The translations under genes were made by a program, and so were the position numbers. Of a DNA stretch of 64,000 nt, positions 17,505 to 26,656 are shown piece by piece; the first letter of the stretch is position 1; each line of letters begins with the position of its first letter. Below the pieces are notes generated by a model. That model made no database searches and had not been told where the DNA came from. It saw only the letters and a list, made by a program, of their open reading frames with translations. The stretch comes from JACKHO01 sp041398745 (GTDB lineage: Bacteria > Planctomycetota > Planctomycetia > Planctomycetales > Planctomycetaceae): positions 744,001 to 808,000 of the forward strand of contig JAWKUB010000002.1 of assembly GCA_041398745.1 (NCBI GenBank), written 5' to 3'.

Positions 17505-18113
17505 TCAGGAGGACGGTGCGACCAGCTTCTCGATGTACTTCCCCAGAATGTCGGTCTCGATATTCACCATGTCGCCCGGTTGGCGTTGTCCGAGTGTAGT
17601 GACTTCGAGTGTGTGAGGAATGAGTGCGACGCTGAATTCGTCATCACTCACCTCCACGAGTGTCAGCGAAATTCCGTCCACACAAATTGATCCTTTTGAG
17701 ACCATTTGTCGCGTAAGTCTGGGTGGCACTTTGAACCACATGAAGACCCATTCTCCCTCGCGGTCGATTTTGGCGACCGTGCCGGTGTCGTCGACGTGTC
17801 CTTGGACGAAGTGGCCACCGAGTCGGGCATTGGCTCTAAGCGCTCGTTCAATGTTGACGACATCTCCCGCCTGCAGGCGTCCCAGATTTGTTCGCGACAA
17901 CGTTTCACTTCCAGCCTGGAAACTCCACGTGTTCTCGTCGAACGACACAACAGTCAGGCAGCAGCCATTAATCGCAACGCTCTCGCCAAGTGCAACTTCT
18001 GTGTGTGCTCCGTCATTCAAGTCGGCCGGTGGTTCAATCGACAGTAATACACCGGCTCCTTCTGGTTCGATGGCCACTACCTTCCCTTGTCCTTCAATCA
18101 AACCAGTAAACAT
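17505..18113 (-). CDS. ribE: Riboflavin synthase, alpha subunit
   Basis: Catalyses dismutation of two 6,7-dimethyl-8-ribityllumazine molecules to riboflavin. The ATG at 18113 gives the invariant N-terminus MFTGLIEGQGKV; the upstream in-frame extension is discarded. Two lumazine-binding repeats can be seen, the first with ESVAINGCCLTVVSFDENTW and the second with KGSICVDGISLTLVEV, plus HFVQGHVDDTGTV. At 202 residues it is normal length and looks complete. It lies 52 bases downstream of nadC, forming a two-gene cofactor operon; no FMN riboswitch was seen upstream. Confidence 0.97.
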   Translation of the reverse strand: MFTGLIEGQGKVVAIEPEGAGVLLSIEPPADLNDGAHTEVALGESVAINGCCLTVVSFDENTWSFQAGSETLSRTNLGRLQAGDVVNIERALRANARLGGHFVQGHVDDTGTVAKIDREGEWVFMWFKVPPRLTRQMVSKGSICVDGISLTLVEVSDDEFSVALIPHTLEVTTLGQRQPGDMVNIETDILGKYIEKLVAPSS

Positions 18114-18165
18114 TACGGACACCTGTACGTGTTCGAGTTGTGAAATGGTGCTCTGGCCGTCGAGT

Positions 18166-19065
18166 CTATTGTTCGACCACCCAGTCGAAAGCCAGATCAA
18201 GTGCTGGAGCGGAATGGGTCAATGCGCCAATGCTGATCCGATCAACTCCGGTCAGTGCAATGTCCCTGACAGTTTCCAGGTTCACCCCACCTGATGCCTC
18301 GAGATGCACTGTCGGAGCCTGAGTGTTCCGGATGCTGACTGCTTCCCGCAGCATGTCGAGTGTCATGTTGTCAAGTAAAACAATGTCCGGTTTGCCGCCG
18401 AGTGCATCGCGCAGTTGTTCGAGCGTATCGACTTCAATTTCGATGGTCACACATCCACTGGCATAGGCGCGTGCTTGTTGGAGTATGTCCTTTAGACTGC
18501 GCGCCCCGCCTTTGTTCCAGGCGCCAATGTGATTGTCCTTGATGAGCACGGCATCATAGAGACCAATGCGATGATTAATTCCGCCGCCACAGCGAATGGC
18601 GTACTTCTGCAACAGTCTCAGGCCCGGCAGCGTCTTGCGCGTATCCAGTATGCGGGCTCTGGTTCCACTCACAGCGTCGACGAACTTTGCCGTCAGCGAA
18701 GCGTTCCCACTCAAAAGGGTCAGCAAATTTAGCGCCGTCCGTTCGCCTGACAGCAGTGTGTGCACGGGGCCGGACAATGTGGCCACGACCATACCTGGCT
18801 CCAAGTCAGCGCCGTCCTGTACGTGTCGCACAACGGTGACACCTTCTCCCAGCAGGTTGAAGACAATGTCAACGAAGGGAAGTCCGGAAAGGACGCCCGC
18901 CTGACGCGCGACAATGTTGACGCTCCCCAATTCCGAAAGCGGAATAAGAGCATTCGACGTCAAATCGCCCGCCTCACTCAAATCTTCCTGGAGTGCGGCT
19001 TTGATGAGTTGCCGTGCCTGAGCACGTTCCGCGTCGTTCAACAGTGGGGGAGTTCGATTCGCCAT
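18166..19065 (-). CDS. nadC: Nicotinate-nucleotide pyrophosphorylase (carboxylating)
   Basis: Quinolinate phosphoribosyltransferase of de novo NAD synthesis, converting quinolinate and PRPP to nicotinate mononucleotide. Diagnostic segments are ERTALNLLTLLSGNAS, ILDTRKTLPGLR, GGGINHRIGLYDAVLIKDNHI, IEIEVDTLEQ, DIVLLDNM and the C-terminal EASGGV and DRISIGALTHS. I place the start at the ATG at 19065 (MANRTPPLLNDAE), giving 299 residues; the longer frame to 19131 is unnecessary. It is followed by ribE on the same strand. Confidence 0.97.
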   Translation of the reverse strand: MANRTPPLLNDAERAQARQLIKAALQEDLSEAGDLTSNALIPLSELGSVNIVARQAGVLSGLPFVDIVFNLLGEGVTVVRHVQDGADLEPGMVVATLSGPVHTLLSGERTALNLLTLLSGNASLTAKFVDAVSGTRARILDTRKTLPGLRLLQKYAIRCGGGINHRIGLYDAVLIKDNHIGAWNKGGARSLKDILQQARAYASGCVTIEIEVDTLEQLRDALGGKPDIVLLDNMTLDMLREAVSIRNTQAPTVHLEASGGVNLETVRDIALTGVDRISIGALTHSAPALDLAFDWVVEQ

Positions 19066-19242
19066 TTGATTTACAGGTTTCTGGGCCAGCAGAAGGACTT
19101 CAACCGGGAGTATTTGCAGGGAGCATGCCAAATTGGTCGACTCTCATCAAACGACACCTTGTCGTTCGTCGATAAATGAAGATATGATTAAGAAAAGGTC
19201 AATTTTCGCAATTCGGCGACCCTCTCCTTTCGGAGCCTGATC

Positions 19243-19707
19243 ATGAACGACGGAATCATACGTATCTGCTTACGTAGAGAAGACTTCCGTATGTCGTTCA
19301 CCGATGTTTTTCCCATCGTATTCACCCTTACACTGGTTCCGTTGGAGTTGTTCTTTTTCTTTACCGGAGCTCCGCTCTTCATTTTAGCAGGTGTCATTCC
19401 GGTTTTGCTGACGGTACTCGGCATTCTGGCAAGCACCCTCATTTGCTGGGCTTTTCACTTTGAAGTTGGCCCCAATGGACTCGAATGGGTGACACTGCTC
19501 CGGACCGAACACATTTCCTGGTCCAATGTGAACACCAGCCGACGGGTCGGATTTCTCGGGCTCGATTGGCTTGTCATTGAGACATCAGACAGTCACAGCA
19601 AGCTGTGGCTGCCCTTGTTTGTGAATCGCTACCATTTGCTGCGTGACCTGCTTGTCACGTTCGGCGATCCCCGCTGGAACTGGGATCAGCAACTTCCGCA
19701 GCGTTAG
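19243..19707 (+). CDS. PH-like membrane protein
   Basis: The ATG at 19243 is preceded by GGAG (in TCGGAGCCTGATC). The 154-residue protein has two adjacent transmembrane helices (about residues 22-45 and 48-72) followed by a soluble domain with FEVGPNGLEWVTLLRTEHISWSNV. This is the pattern of bacterial PH-domain membrane proteins, in which a strand-turn-strand follows the helices. It stands alone, divergent from nadC. Partner unknown. Confidence 0.78.
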   Translation: MNDGIIRICLRREDFRMSFTDVFPIVFTLTLVPLELFFFFTGAPLFILAGVIPVLLTVLGILASTLICWAFHFEVGPNGLEWVTLLRTEHISWSNVNTSRRVGFLGLDWLVIETSDSHSKLWLPLFVNRYHLLRDLLVTFGDPRWNWDQQLPQR

Positions 19708-19718
19708 CGGAAGTTTCA
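19691..19718 (+). terminator. Hairpin at the end of the PH-like gene
   Basis: A perfect 9-bp stem, AACTTCCGC (19691-19699) with GCGGAAGTT (19707-19715), and a 7-base loop that contains the stop codon. Only a short T-rich stretch follows, so termination may be weak. Confidence 0.55.
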
Positions 19719-19804
19719 GTTCCATCAGAAGGCGGGTCTGCACGCGACCTCCAGAAACGCTGCCTTCCCTCGGACCGGACGCCCTCATTCAGATGCGGCA
19801 ACGG

Positions 19805-20182
19805 TCAATTCTGATTTTCCCGATAGAAATCCGCGATGTCCTGGCGTAATCCAGTGTCTCGCCTGAGGGCTACGACGACTCCCGACTCAATCTCAATAAT
19901 GAACGAGTCCATGCAAACCTGTTCGTTGTTGATGCGGGGGTCGAGCCAGAATAGCCAGTTCTTTGTTGATTCCGAGTTGGACTCACTGTCGGGGCGGCCC
20001 AATGTCTCAAGGACATGCTCTTCCGTGTCGCCAATGCCCACCTGAGAACTATTGGCTTCTCTGTCCTTCCATGTCACCTGTCGCTCCTTCACAAAGTTTT
20101 CTGCAAAGGTGCGCATATCGCCCTGAGATGGCGAACAACCAAATAGCAGCAGTGCAACAAGTGCATATGACAGCAGCTTCAT
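19805..20182 (-). CDS. BamE/SmpA-like lipoprotein
   Basis: The N-terminus MKLLSYALVALLLFGC is a lipoprotein signal with the lipobox LFGC (Cys16). The 125-residue protein contains VGIGDTEEHVLETLGRPDS, the small helix-turn pattern typical of SmpA/OmlA (BamE-like) domains, and a beta-strand end (DSFIIEIESGVVVAL). It is probably attached to a membrane in the periplasm. A BamE role is not implied: many unrelated lipoproteins share this domain. It sits alone upstream of the molybdopterin gene on the same strand. Confidence 0.78.
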   Translation of the reverse strand: MKLLSYALVALLLFGCSPSQGDMRTFAENFVKERQVTWKDREANSSQVGIGDTEEHVLETLGRPDSESNSESTKNWLFWLDPRINNEQVCMDSFIIEIESGVVVALRRDTGLRQDIADFYRENQN

Positions 20183-20285
20183 GAACGTGACGCCGTGGGA
20201 CTGGAATGATCAACGACAACAGGAGAAATCCAGCCGACCCACTCGGTCAACGGATTACTAGTCTGCTTGATTGCGAGTCTGCAAT

Positions 20286-22574
20286 CTAACCCTTCAGCAA
20301 CTCATGCAGCACTCGCGGTGGTGACATTGGCAGTTCGTACATCCGTTTGCCCGTCGCTCCGTGGATTGCGGCTCCAATGGCTGCTTGTGGCGGGCAAATG
20401 GGAACTTCGCCGACGCCGCGGACTCCGAAGGGATGGTCGGGGTTCGGGACTTCCACGATGATGGTTTCGATGTTCGGCACGTCGTAACAGGTGGGGATGC
20501 GGTAGTCCAGGAAGTTGGCGTTCCGCATGTGGCCGTCTTTGTCGTAGACGTACTCTTCATTGAGCGCCCAGCCAATTCCCTGGACGGCTCCGCCGTGCAT
20601 TTGTCCCTCAACGTATGCAGGGTGGATGGCGGTGCCAGCGTCCTGGCAGGCGGTGTAACGCAGGACAGTGGTCTTGCCGGTATCCGGGTCCACTTCGACG
20701 TCCACCAAATGCACGCCGAACGCGTTGCTAGAATTCGGCATGTTCGTGTTGCCAGACGCAGTGATTGACTCGCCGGTCGCGACAATTTGAGCGGCGAGGG
20801 CTTTGAGCGTGAGCACTTTGCCTTCTGGGCCGGTGATGGTGGCGTCGTCGTGGTAGCGGACTTCATTGACGTCGCACTCCCAAATTCGGGCAGCGCGTTC
20901 GCAGCAGAGGTCGCGCAATTCCAGCGCAGCTTTGTAAGCGGCCATTCCGGTCGCCATGGTCACACGGCTACCGCCCGTGATGTCGGTGTAACCCACGCTG
21001 TCCGTGTCGACAACGAAAGGTTGCACGTCTTCAGCGGGAATGCCGAGAACTTCGGCCAGCTGCATCGAGATACTGGTCCGCGTACCGCCAATGTCGGTTG
21101 ATCCTTCAACCAGCGAGACTTTTCCATCGGTATTGATGGTCGCTGTGACGCTGGATTTCAGTCCAATGTTGAACCAGAAACCGGCAGCCAGACCGCGGCC
21201 TCGGTTTGGACCTTCCAGTGGCGTCTTATAATGGTCAGAATTCTTGACCGCTTCGAGGCACTCTACGAGGCCGACGCGGGGATACACGTATCCATCTGAG
21301 CGACGCGTGCCTTCTTTGGCCGCGTTCTTGAGGCGGAACTCCATCGAGTCCATGCCGAGTTCCTGGCAGATTTCTTCCAGCACTGTTTCGCAGGCGAAAG
21401 CAGCGTTGGGAGAACCGGGAGCCCGGTAGGCGTTGGTGCGCGGCTTGTTGACACAGACGTCGTAACCATCGACGCGGGCGTTCGGAATGTCATAGCACGA
21501 GAAGACACACATGCAGCCGGGATTCACAGGCGAACCAGGATACGCACCGGCTTCGTAAGCAAGCCAGGCCTGACCGGCGACGAGCTTGCCGTCTTTAGTC
21601 GCGCCAAGTTTCACTCTGATGAACGTTGCTGGTGTTGGACCGGTTGCGAGGAACACACCCGTTCGATCCATCACGACGCGGACAGGGCGTCCTGCTTTCT
21701 TGGAGAGGGCCACGGACACAGGAGCTTCATACACGGCAATTTTGCCACCGAAACCTCCACCAATTTCCGTCGGAATGACTTTGATCCAGGTGAGTGGGAT
21801 TTCGAGAAGTTCAGCGACCTGCTGCCGCGACGAAAATGATCCCTGCGTGCAGGTCCACAGTGTGACGCGACCATCACCATGGTACAGGGCGGTGGACGCG
21901 TGTGGTTCGATATATCCCTGATGCACGGTCGCGTTGCGGAATTCGCGTTCAATCACAACGTCGGCGGTCGCGAAGGCGGCTTCGGGGTCGCCAATTTCGT
22001 ACAGATAGTGTGCCGCCACGTTTGAGGGCTTTTCGCTGACCTGTTGACCCATTTCTTCGGTGAAGACGTCATCATTCAGGACGGGGGCGGTCGGTTCCAT
22101 CGCTTCGAGGACATCGAGCACGACGGGGAGTTGCTCGTAATCGATTTTGATGAGCTTGGCGGCCTCTTCGGCGATATGAATGGATTCCGCAGCGACAGCG
22201 GCGACGGGGTGGCCGTGATACAGCACTTTTTCCCGTGCCATGCAATTGGCACTCAGGTGCGACAGCCGCACGGCACCTTCGCCAAGTTCAGCGACTTTGT
22301 CGCCCACGTGCGGGAAGTCTTTGCCGGTAATGACCGCGTAAACGCCCGGTACGGCTTCGGCGGCGGACGTGTCGATGGACTTAATGTTCGCGTGAGCATG
22401 CGGACTGCGGAGAATGTATCCGTACAGCATGCCGGAAAGCTGCGTGTCCGCCCCGTATTTTGCCCGGCCAGTGACTTTGTCGGCCCCGTCATGACGGACG
22501 GGACGCGTGCCAATGACCTTGTACTTATTATCGTGATGCTTCACCGTGGTGGTGCCGGGCGGAACGATAGGCAT
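20286..22574 (-). CDS. Xanthine dehydrogenase-family molybdopterin-binding subunit (orphan)
   Basis: A 762-residue large subunit of the molybdenum hydroxylase family (xanthine dehydrogenase, aldehyde oxidase, CO dehydrogenase). It starts GTRPVRHDGADKVTGRAKYGAD, has the cofactor loop GGGFGGK near residue 271, and the likely catalytic glutamate in GVRGVGEVPICPP near residue 723. Hydroxylases normally need an FAD subunit and a 2Fe-2S subunit; neither is adjacent. The substrate cannot be told from sequence. Partners are either elsewhere in the genome or replaced. Confidence 0.93.
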   Translation of the reverse strand: MPIVPPGTTTVKHHDNKYKVIGTRPVRHDGADKVTGRAKYGADTQLSGMLYGYILRSPHAHANIKSIDTSAAEAVPGVYAVITGKDFPHVGDKVAELGEGAVRLSHLSANCMAREKVLYHGHPVAAVAAESIHIAEEAAKLIKIDYEQLPVVLDVLEAMEPTAPVLNDDVFTEEMGQQVSEKPSNVAAHYLYEIGDPEAAFATADVVIEREFRNATVHQGYIEPHASTALYHGDGRVTLWTCTQGSFSSRQQVAELLEIPLTWIKVIPTEIGGGFGGKIAVYEAPVSVALSKKAGRPVRVVMDRTGVFLATGPTPATFIRVKLGATKDGKLVAGQAWLAYEAGAYPGSPVNPGCMCVFSCYDIPNARVDGYDVCVNKPRTNAYRAPGSPNAAFACETVLEEICQELGMDSMEFRLKNAAKEGTRRSDGYVYPRVGLVECLEAVKNSDHYKTPLEGPNRGRGLAAGFWFNIGLKSSVTATINTDGKVSLVEGSTDIGGTRTSISMQLAEVLGIPAEDVQPFVVDTDSVGYTDITGGSRVTMATGMAAYKAALELRDLCCERAARIWECDVNEVRYHDDATITGPEGKVLTLKALAAQIVATGESITASGNTNMPNSSNAFGVHLVDVEVDPDTGKTTVLRYTACQDAGTAIHPAYVEGQMHGGAVQGIGWALNEEYVYDKDGHMRNANFLDYRIPTCYDVPNIETIIVEVPNPDHPFGVRGVGEVPICPPQAAIGAAIHGATGKRMYELPMSPPRVLHELLKG

Positions 22575-22725
22575 TTGCGTTGGACTCCAACGGGTAGACG
22601 AAGGGAATACTCAAACGCTGTTTGTACGCCCCCCGCCGTTTGGCTTCAAGCGCAGCCCTGTGATTGGTCCCGCGTCGGGGCATATTGCCAGCTACCAAGC
22701 CCCCAATTTTATGTGATTCAGGTGG

Positions 22726-23210
22726 CTACTCTCTACGCCAAGGGGCGAATCCCAGTTCGGCTTCAGGGATCCAATGGAACCAATCGGCCATCTTTTCAGT
22801 CTGGAAAAAGAACTTCGCTGCATCAACAAGATCGGCACACGATACGATCAAATACCCAGGGAAAATACCGGTTTCGGTATCACATCCGCAGTCGTAGTCG
22901 ATTTCAAAAAGGTCTTCAGTGTTATCATCTGACGCCAGCCAAATAACACCACATTGGCCATAGACGTGGCAAATGTATCCCGTTGATGAGCCACCGCCAA
23001 CACAAAAGGCAACGCCAGACATTTGGACGTTGTCATCGGGAAGCCGTATCCCCCCGGCGAAAGTGAAGCCCACACCGCACCATCGAGAGATCGAATCCCT
23101 TCGATCACGTCGTCAAAGCAGAAATTAAGCGATGATCCATCGTAGCCGAGATAATCGAGTTCTCCAGGCACACGTTCGGACGGATCGAATTGTGTATTTA
23201 CCAGATTCAT
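22726..23210 (-). pseudogene. Hypothetical protein gene split by a -1 frameshift at a C6 tract
   Basis: Two overlapping minus-strand frames make one plausible protein. The first starts at the ATG at 23210 (MNLVNTQFDPSERVPGELDY) and runs to IRSLDGAVWASLSPGG. The second continues as IRLPDDNVQMSGVAFCVGGG and ends WFHWIPEAELGFAPWRRE at 22726. The change of frame falls at or near the run of six C (23050-23055; six G on the coding strand), where one missing base would join the frames into about 160 residues. It could be a sequencing error, a true frameshift mutation, or slippage. The family is not recognised; acidic and cysteine-rich character is visible. Confidence 0.6.
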
Positions 23211-23258
23211 CCACAAGCTGAGAGGTGATGCTCGGCAGACCGCGTCAGGCACCAACCT

Positions 23259-24557
23259 CTATCCCAACACTTCCATAATGGGATGCCCACCATCTGTCAG
23301 GGGCACGGGGCGGACGCCGGCGTAGAGTTCCTGGTAGGGGTCGACTCCCATGACGGCGAACATGGTGGCGAACAGGTCGGCGACTGAGACGGGTCGGTCT
23401 TCGATTTTCATTCCGAGTTCGTCGGTCGTGCCAATGGCCTGGCCGGTTTTCATCCCGCCACCGGCGAGCATGACGCTGAACGATTTGGCATGGTGTCCGC
23501 GACCGCCACCACCATCGAACTGGGCGGGGCGACCGAATTCCGTAGAAATGACAAGGAGAGTTTTGTCGAGCAGGTTGCGTCGTTCGAGGTCGGTCAACAG
23601 TGTGGCGAACGACTGGTCCAGGCTTTGGATGAGGAGGTGCTGGTTCAACTGTCCGCCTTTGTGCGTATCCCACCCGGTGCCGTTGACGAAGTTGATGTTG
23701 AACGACACTTCCACGAACCGGCTGCCACGTTCGACGAGCCGCCGTGCAAGCAGGCAGCGTTGGCCGAACTCATCACCGTAGGCGTTCCGCAAGTCACTCG
23801 GTTCTTCGTCGAGGTTGAACACATTCATGAACTCCGGACCGGCCAGCCGGAATCCGAGATCCATCGCTTTCACGTATTCCTGGAGCTGCTTGTTGTCGGG
23901 ATACCGTTCGAGGTATTGCGACCGCACTTTGTCCAGCAATTCCAGACGCTGCTTCTGTCGCTTGTCTGAAACGCGTTCGGGACGTACCAAACCCTTAGGG
24001 CCACTTTTGGTTTCTGTCAGGTAAATGTAACCATGTTCCGCACCGAGAAACCCGGGTTCACGGGCGGGACTGGGATTTCCCATGACCACGTAATTCGGCA
24101 CCAGTTCGTTGAGTGAACCTTTGGTGCGGGAAATCATTGAACCAATGGACGGATAGACCACTGTGCCGCTGACCTTCCTTCCCGTATGCATGCGATACGT
24201 TGCGGCGGAGTGCTCATCGATGACGTCGTGGTTCACCGTGCGGACGGGAACGCAGCGGTCAAGCAGCGGGGCGGTGTGCTTAAGGTGCTCGCAAAGCCGC
24301 ACGCCGGGGATGGCGGTGTCGATAGCCGGGTACGCCGATCCCGCGTCTTTCAGTCCATCTTTCGTGACCCGCTTGGGGTCGAATGTGTCGACCTGACAGG
24401 CACCACCACCCAGCCAAATGAAAATGCAGTGTTCCGCCTTACCGAGGTTCAACTCGGGCTTCACTTCCTCCGCCTGTGCGAGTCCCAGCGATCCCACTGC
24501 GGCAGCCGTTGAAGCGGCCTGCAGAAAACGACGTCGGTTGTGATTTGCAGTCGACAC
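23259..24557 (-). CDS. DUF1501 domain protein (first copy)
   Basis: I chose a GTG start at 24557, preceded by GGGAGAGG, giving VSTANHNRRRFLQAAS, a twin-arginine leader; an in-frame ATG-type start at 24614 is possible. The 432-residue product belongs to DUF1501, a sulfatase-like family abundant in planctomycetes. Landmarks include CIFIWLGGGACQVDTFDPK, GWDTHKGGQLNQHLL, STEFGRPAQFDGGGGRGHH and SVMLAGGGMKTGQAIG. It is probably periplasmic. A second copy lies at 53721-55232. The substrate is unknown. Confidence 0.9.
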   Translation of the reverse strand: MSTANHNRRRFLQAASTAAAVGSLGLAQAEEVKPELNLGKAEHCIFIWLGGGACQVDTFDPKRVTKDGLKDAGSAYPAIDTAIPGVRLCEHLKHTAPLLDRCVPVRTVNHDVIDEHSAATYRMHTGRKVSGTVVYPSIGSMISRTKGSLNELVPNYVVMGNPSPAREPGFLGAEHGYIYLTETKSGPKGLVRPERVSDKRQKQRLELLDKVRSQYLERYPDNKQLQEYVKAMDLGFRLAGPEFMNVFNLDEEPSDLRNAYGDEFGQRCLLARRLVERGSRFVEVSFNINFVNGTGWDTHKGGQLNQHLLIQSLDQSFATLLTDLERRNLLDKTLLVISTEFGRPAQFDGGGGRGHHAKSFSVMLAGGGMKTGQAIGTTDELGMKIEDRPVSVADLFATMFAVMGVDPYQELYAGVRPVPLTDGGHPIMEVLG

Positions 24558-24582
24558 AATACCTCTCCCAATACTTGAGATG

Positions 24583-24614
24583 GTGTTACGAGCGTTATCT
24601 CGTTGGCACAACAC
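24583..24614. repeat. Imperfect hairpin in the divergent gap
   Basis: GTGTTACGAG (24583-24592) pairs with CTCGT (24599-24603) and AACAC (24610-24614), with a four-to-six-base interior bulge. It lies 26 to 57 bases upstream of the DUF1501 start and may be an operator or leader element. Confidence 0.35.
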
Positions 24615-24804
24615 CTCTTAATTCTATTGTGACCCTCTCTGCCAGAGGCGTCAACGGCTGCTGGTCTCTTGCGGTTTGGCGGCACAGGATCGCTGTACAC
24701 CGTTGCAGCCATCGGAGGTCGCCGATACCTTGCGGAAACCGAAATCACTGAATTGCCAACGAATGTCTGGCATCACATCCCATAGACGCCCGGAGAATGA
24801 AGGT

Positions 24805-25836
24805 ATGTCACACCCACTGCCGCGACTGCACAACGCCATGTGGCCTGGACTGGTTGGCAAAGAAGATGGAACCGAGAATCCACCCATTTCCCTGGAACGG
24901 ATGCTCGAACTGACGGCTGCTGCCGATGTGAACGGCCAGAAGTTCGAAGGCGTGGACTACTTCCTGTTTCACCCCCACACCGATCCAGACGCCAGCGATG
25001 ATGACCTGCGAAAAATCGCGGACCTCATTGCCGGCCACGGGTTCAAGGTCGGTTCACTCGTGGCTCCGGTCTGGCCAGGCACAGTCGGCGACTCAGCCAT
25101 GTCAGATGGTGAGCAGCGGGAAAAGTTCCTCACCGCCGTCAAGAAAGCCTGCCGCATTGCCAAGGTATTCAATGATCATGGCGTACGAGAGTATGGTGTG
25201 ATTCGCATCGACTCCGCCGATGGCAACATCGCCAAATGGGCGGAAGATAAAGCCTCCAATACGAAACTCATCGCGGATACATTCCGTGAAGCGGCCACAA
25301 TTGCAGAAGCACATGGCGAGCGTCTGGCTGCAGAAGGCGAGATTTGCTGGGCGGGAATGCATTCCTGGCGCGATGTTCTCAATCTTCTGGAAGCCGTTGG
25401 CAAACCTGAGTCTCTCGGTTTCCAGGCCGACTTGGCCCACACCTACTTGTATTTGCTGGGATACAACGCTCCAGAGCATGCCCTGCTGAAAGAAGGCTAC
25501 TCTGACGAAGAGTTCTGGGCGGCCTACAAGACCATGACTGACGCCCTTCGCCCCTGGACCATCGACTTCCACGTCGCTCAGAACGACGGCACCGTTCACG
25601 GCACGGGCTCTCACGACAAGACTGGTCGCCACTGCCCAGCCGATGATCCAAACGGCAAGCTCGATATTGTGAAGTGTGCTGGCTACTGGCTGGAAGGTGC
25701 GGCCGAGCGCGGCATCAAGCACATTTGCTGGGATGGCTGCATGTTCCCGAACGCCATGCTGGAACAGGTTGGTACTTGGAATACCATTCTCGACGCCATG
25801 ATCAAAGTCCGCGACGCCCACGGCTGGTCGGCGTAG
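24805..25836 (+). CDS. Sugar phosphate isomerase/epimerase-like TIM-barrel protein
   Basis: The ATG at 24805 (MSHPLPRLHNAMWPGLVGK) follows GAAGG; the earlier in-frame ATG at 24676 is rejected. The 343-residue product has the AP-endonuclease-2-like TIM-barrel pattern of xylose isomerase-type proteins. Candidate metal-binding segments are AAEGEICWAGMHSW, GFQADLAHTY and WTIDFHVAQND, each rich in acidic or histidine residues. The reaction is likely a keto-aldose isomerisation or a dehydratase-like step; the substrate is unknown. It is followed by a strong terminator and seems monocistronic. Confidence 0.88.
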   Translation: MSHPLPRLHNAMWPGLVGKEDGTENPPISLERMLELTAAADVNGQKFEGVDYFLFHPHTDPDASDDDLRKIADLIAGHGFKVGSLVAPVWPGTVGDSAMSDGEQREKFLTAVKKACRIAKVFNDHGVREYGVIRIDSADGNIAKWAEDKASNTKLIADTFREAATIAEAHGERLAAEGEICWAGMHSWRDVLNLLEAVGKPESLGFQADLAHTYLYLLGYNAPEHALLKEGYSDEEFWAAYKTMTDALRPWTIDFHVAQNDGTVHGTGSHDKTGRHCPADDPNGKLDIVKCAGYWLEGAAERGIKHICWDGCMFPNAMLEQVGTWNTILDAMIKVRDAHGWSA

Positions 25837-26176
25837 CTCAAGTCGAACCATCGTTAACAAGACAGACCTGCACGCCGCCCCGGCCTGCAGGTCTGTTTTT
25901 GCGTAGCGACCTCACTCAAACCCCAACAGCCAGTTTGCTGCGGCACCTGCCAGGACCCAGTTGCCCCGCTTTACCTATTTTCCGAGCTGGCCGCCTTCGC
26001 AGCTGAAATCAGCAGAATGGACCTTGAAACAGTTGGGACAGCACTGCTATTTAGTGTTACTGCGGTTATGACGGATGCCAGGTGGCTCCACAACGACAAC
26101 CGCGTTTGCGGTCGTGCCTCAGTAAATAAAGGCCTCGGCTCGCTACGGGAACACATTTAAGGAGCGAAAACCCCTC
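25837..26176. other. 340-base intergenic region
   Basis: It contains the terminator of the preceding gene, then about 275 bases with no supported gene. A hairpin ACGAC-(a)-ACCGC / GCGGTCGT lies at 26093-26115, about 60 bases before the DUF3467 start, and could be a leader element. No tRNA was found. Confidence 0.6.
25858..25900 (+). terminator. Intrinsic terminator after the sugar-isomerase-like gene
   Basis: A 10-bp perfect stem, CAGACCTGCA (25863-25872) and TGCAGGTCTG (25886-25895), with further A-T pairs at its base, and five T residues to 25900. Confidence 0.92.
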
Positions 26177-26515
26177 ATGACTGAAGAAACCAAAGCCCCG
26201 GAACAGGCAGAACAAGCACAGCAACAACAGGTCCGCCTGGAGCTTGACGACACAGGCGTTGAAGCGATTTACGCCAATCTGTGCCGCGTCTCGGCAACGC
26301 CCGAAGAAGTTATTCTCGATTTGGCACTGAATCCAAATCCGCTGGTTCAGGCTGATCAGAAACTGCGCGTTTCACAACGAGTGATTCTCAATCACTACAC
26401 CGCCAAGCGTTTGGCCGCACTGCTGACCGCAACGGTTCAGCGTCACGAACAGGCCTTCGGACGTCTCGAAACAGACGTGCGTAAGCGGCTTGTTGGTGAT
26501 GCCGCCACAACGTAA
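26177..26515 (+). CDS. DUF3467 domain protein
   Basis: A 112-residue protein starting MTEETKAPEQAEQAQQQQ, preceded by AAGGAGCG. After the acidic/glutamine-rich head, the body contains YANLCRVSATPEEVILDLAL and VSQRVILNHYTAKRLAALL, typical of DUF3467. The family is small and of unknown function, perhaps a beta-sandwich with similarity to phage tail or chaperone-like proteins; I do not assign a role. It ends before a long bidirectional-looking hairpin and seems monocistronic. Confidence 0.88.
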   Translation: MTEETKAPEQAEQAQQQQVRLELDDTGVEAIYANLCRVSATPEEVILDLALNPNPLVQADQKLRVSQRVILNHYTAKRLAALLTATVQRHEQAFGRLETDVRKRLVGDAATT

Positions 26516-26543
26516 TTCCAGAGCGGCTTCACGGTGACTACGA

Positions 26544-26588
26544 CAAAAGGAGCAGAGGCATGAAGTGCCGCTGCTCCTTTTGGTTTTG
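26544..26588 (+). terminator. Terminator after the DUF3467 gene, possibly bidirectional
   Basis: A perfect 12-bp stem, CAAAAGGAGCAG (26544-26555) and CTGCTCCTTTTG (26571-26582), with an inner GGCA/TGCC pair and a T-rich 3' side (tttt at 26584-26587). The A-run on its 5' side means it could also serve the opposing gene ending at 26657. Confidence 0.88.
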
Positions 26589-26656
26589 ATCGACTTGGGA
26601 GTTGCGATCCAGTCGCGGGATCAACATTCCGGCAAGTATGAGTGCGGACTGCCGGG

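Noticed and set aside
17505..18113. FMN riboswitch upstream of riboflavin synthase
   Set aside because: The gene directly follows nadC with a 52-base gap, and no FMN-element core is visible.
22044..22946. 300-codon plus-strand ORF
   Set aside because: Antisense to the molybdopterin subunit and the adjacent frameshifted gene; no domain or start signal.
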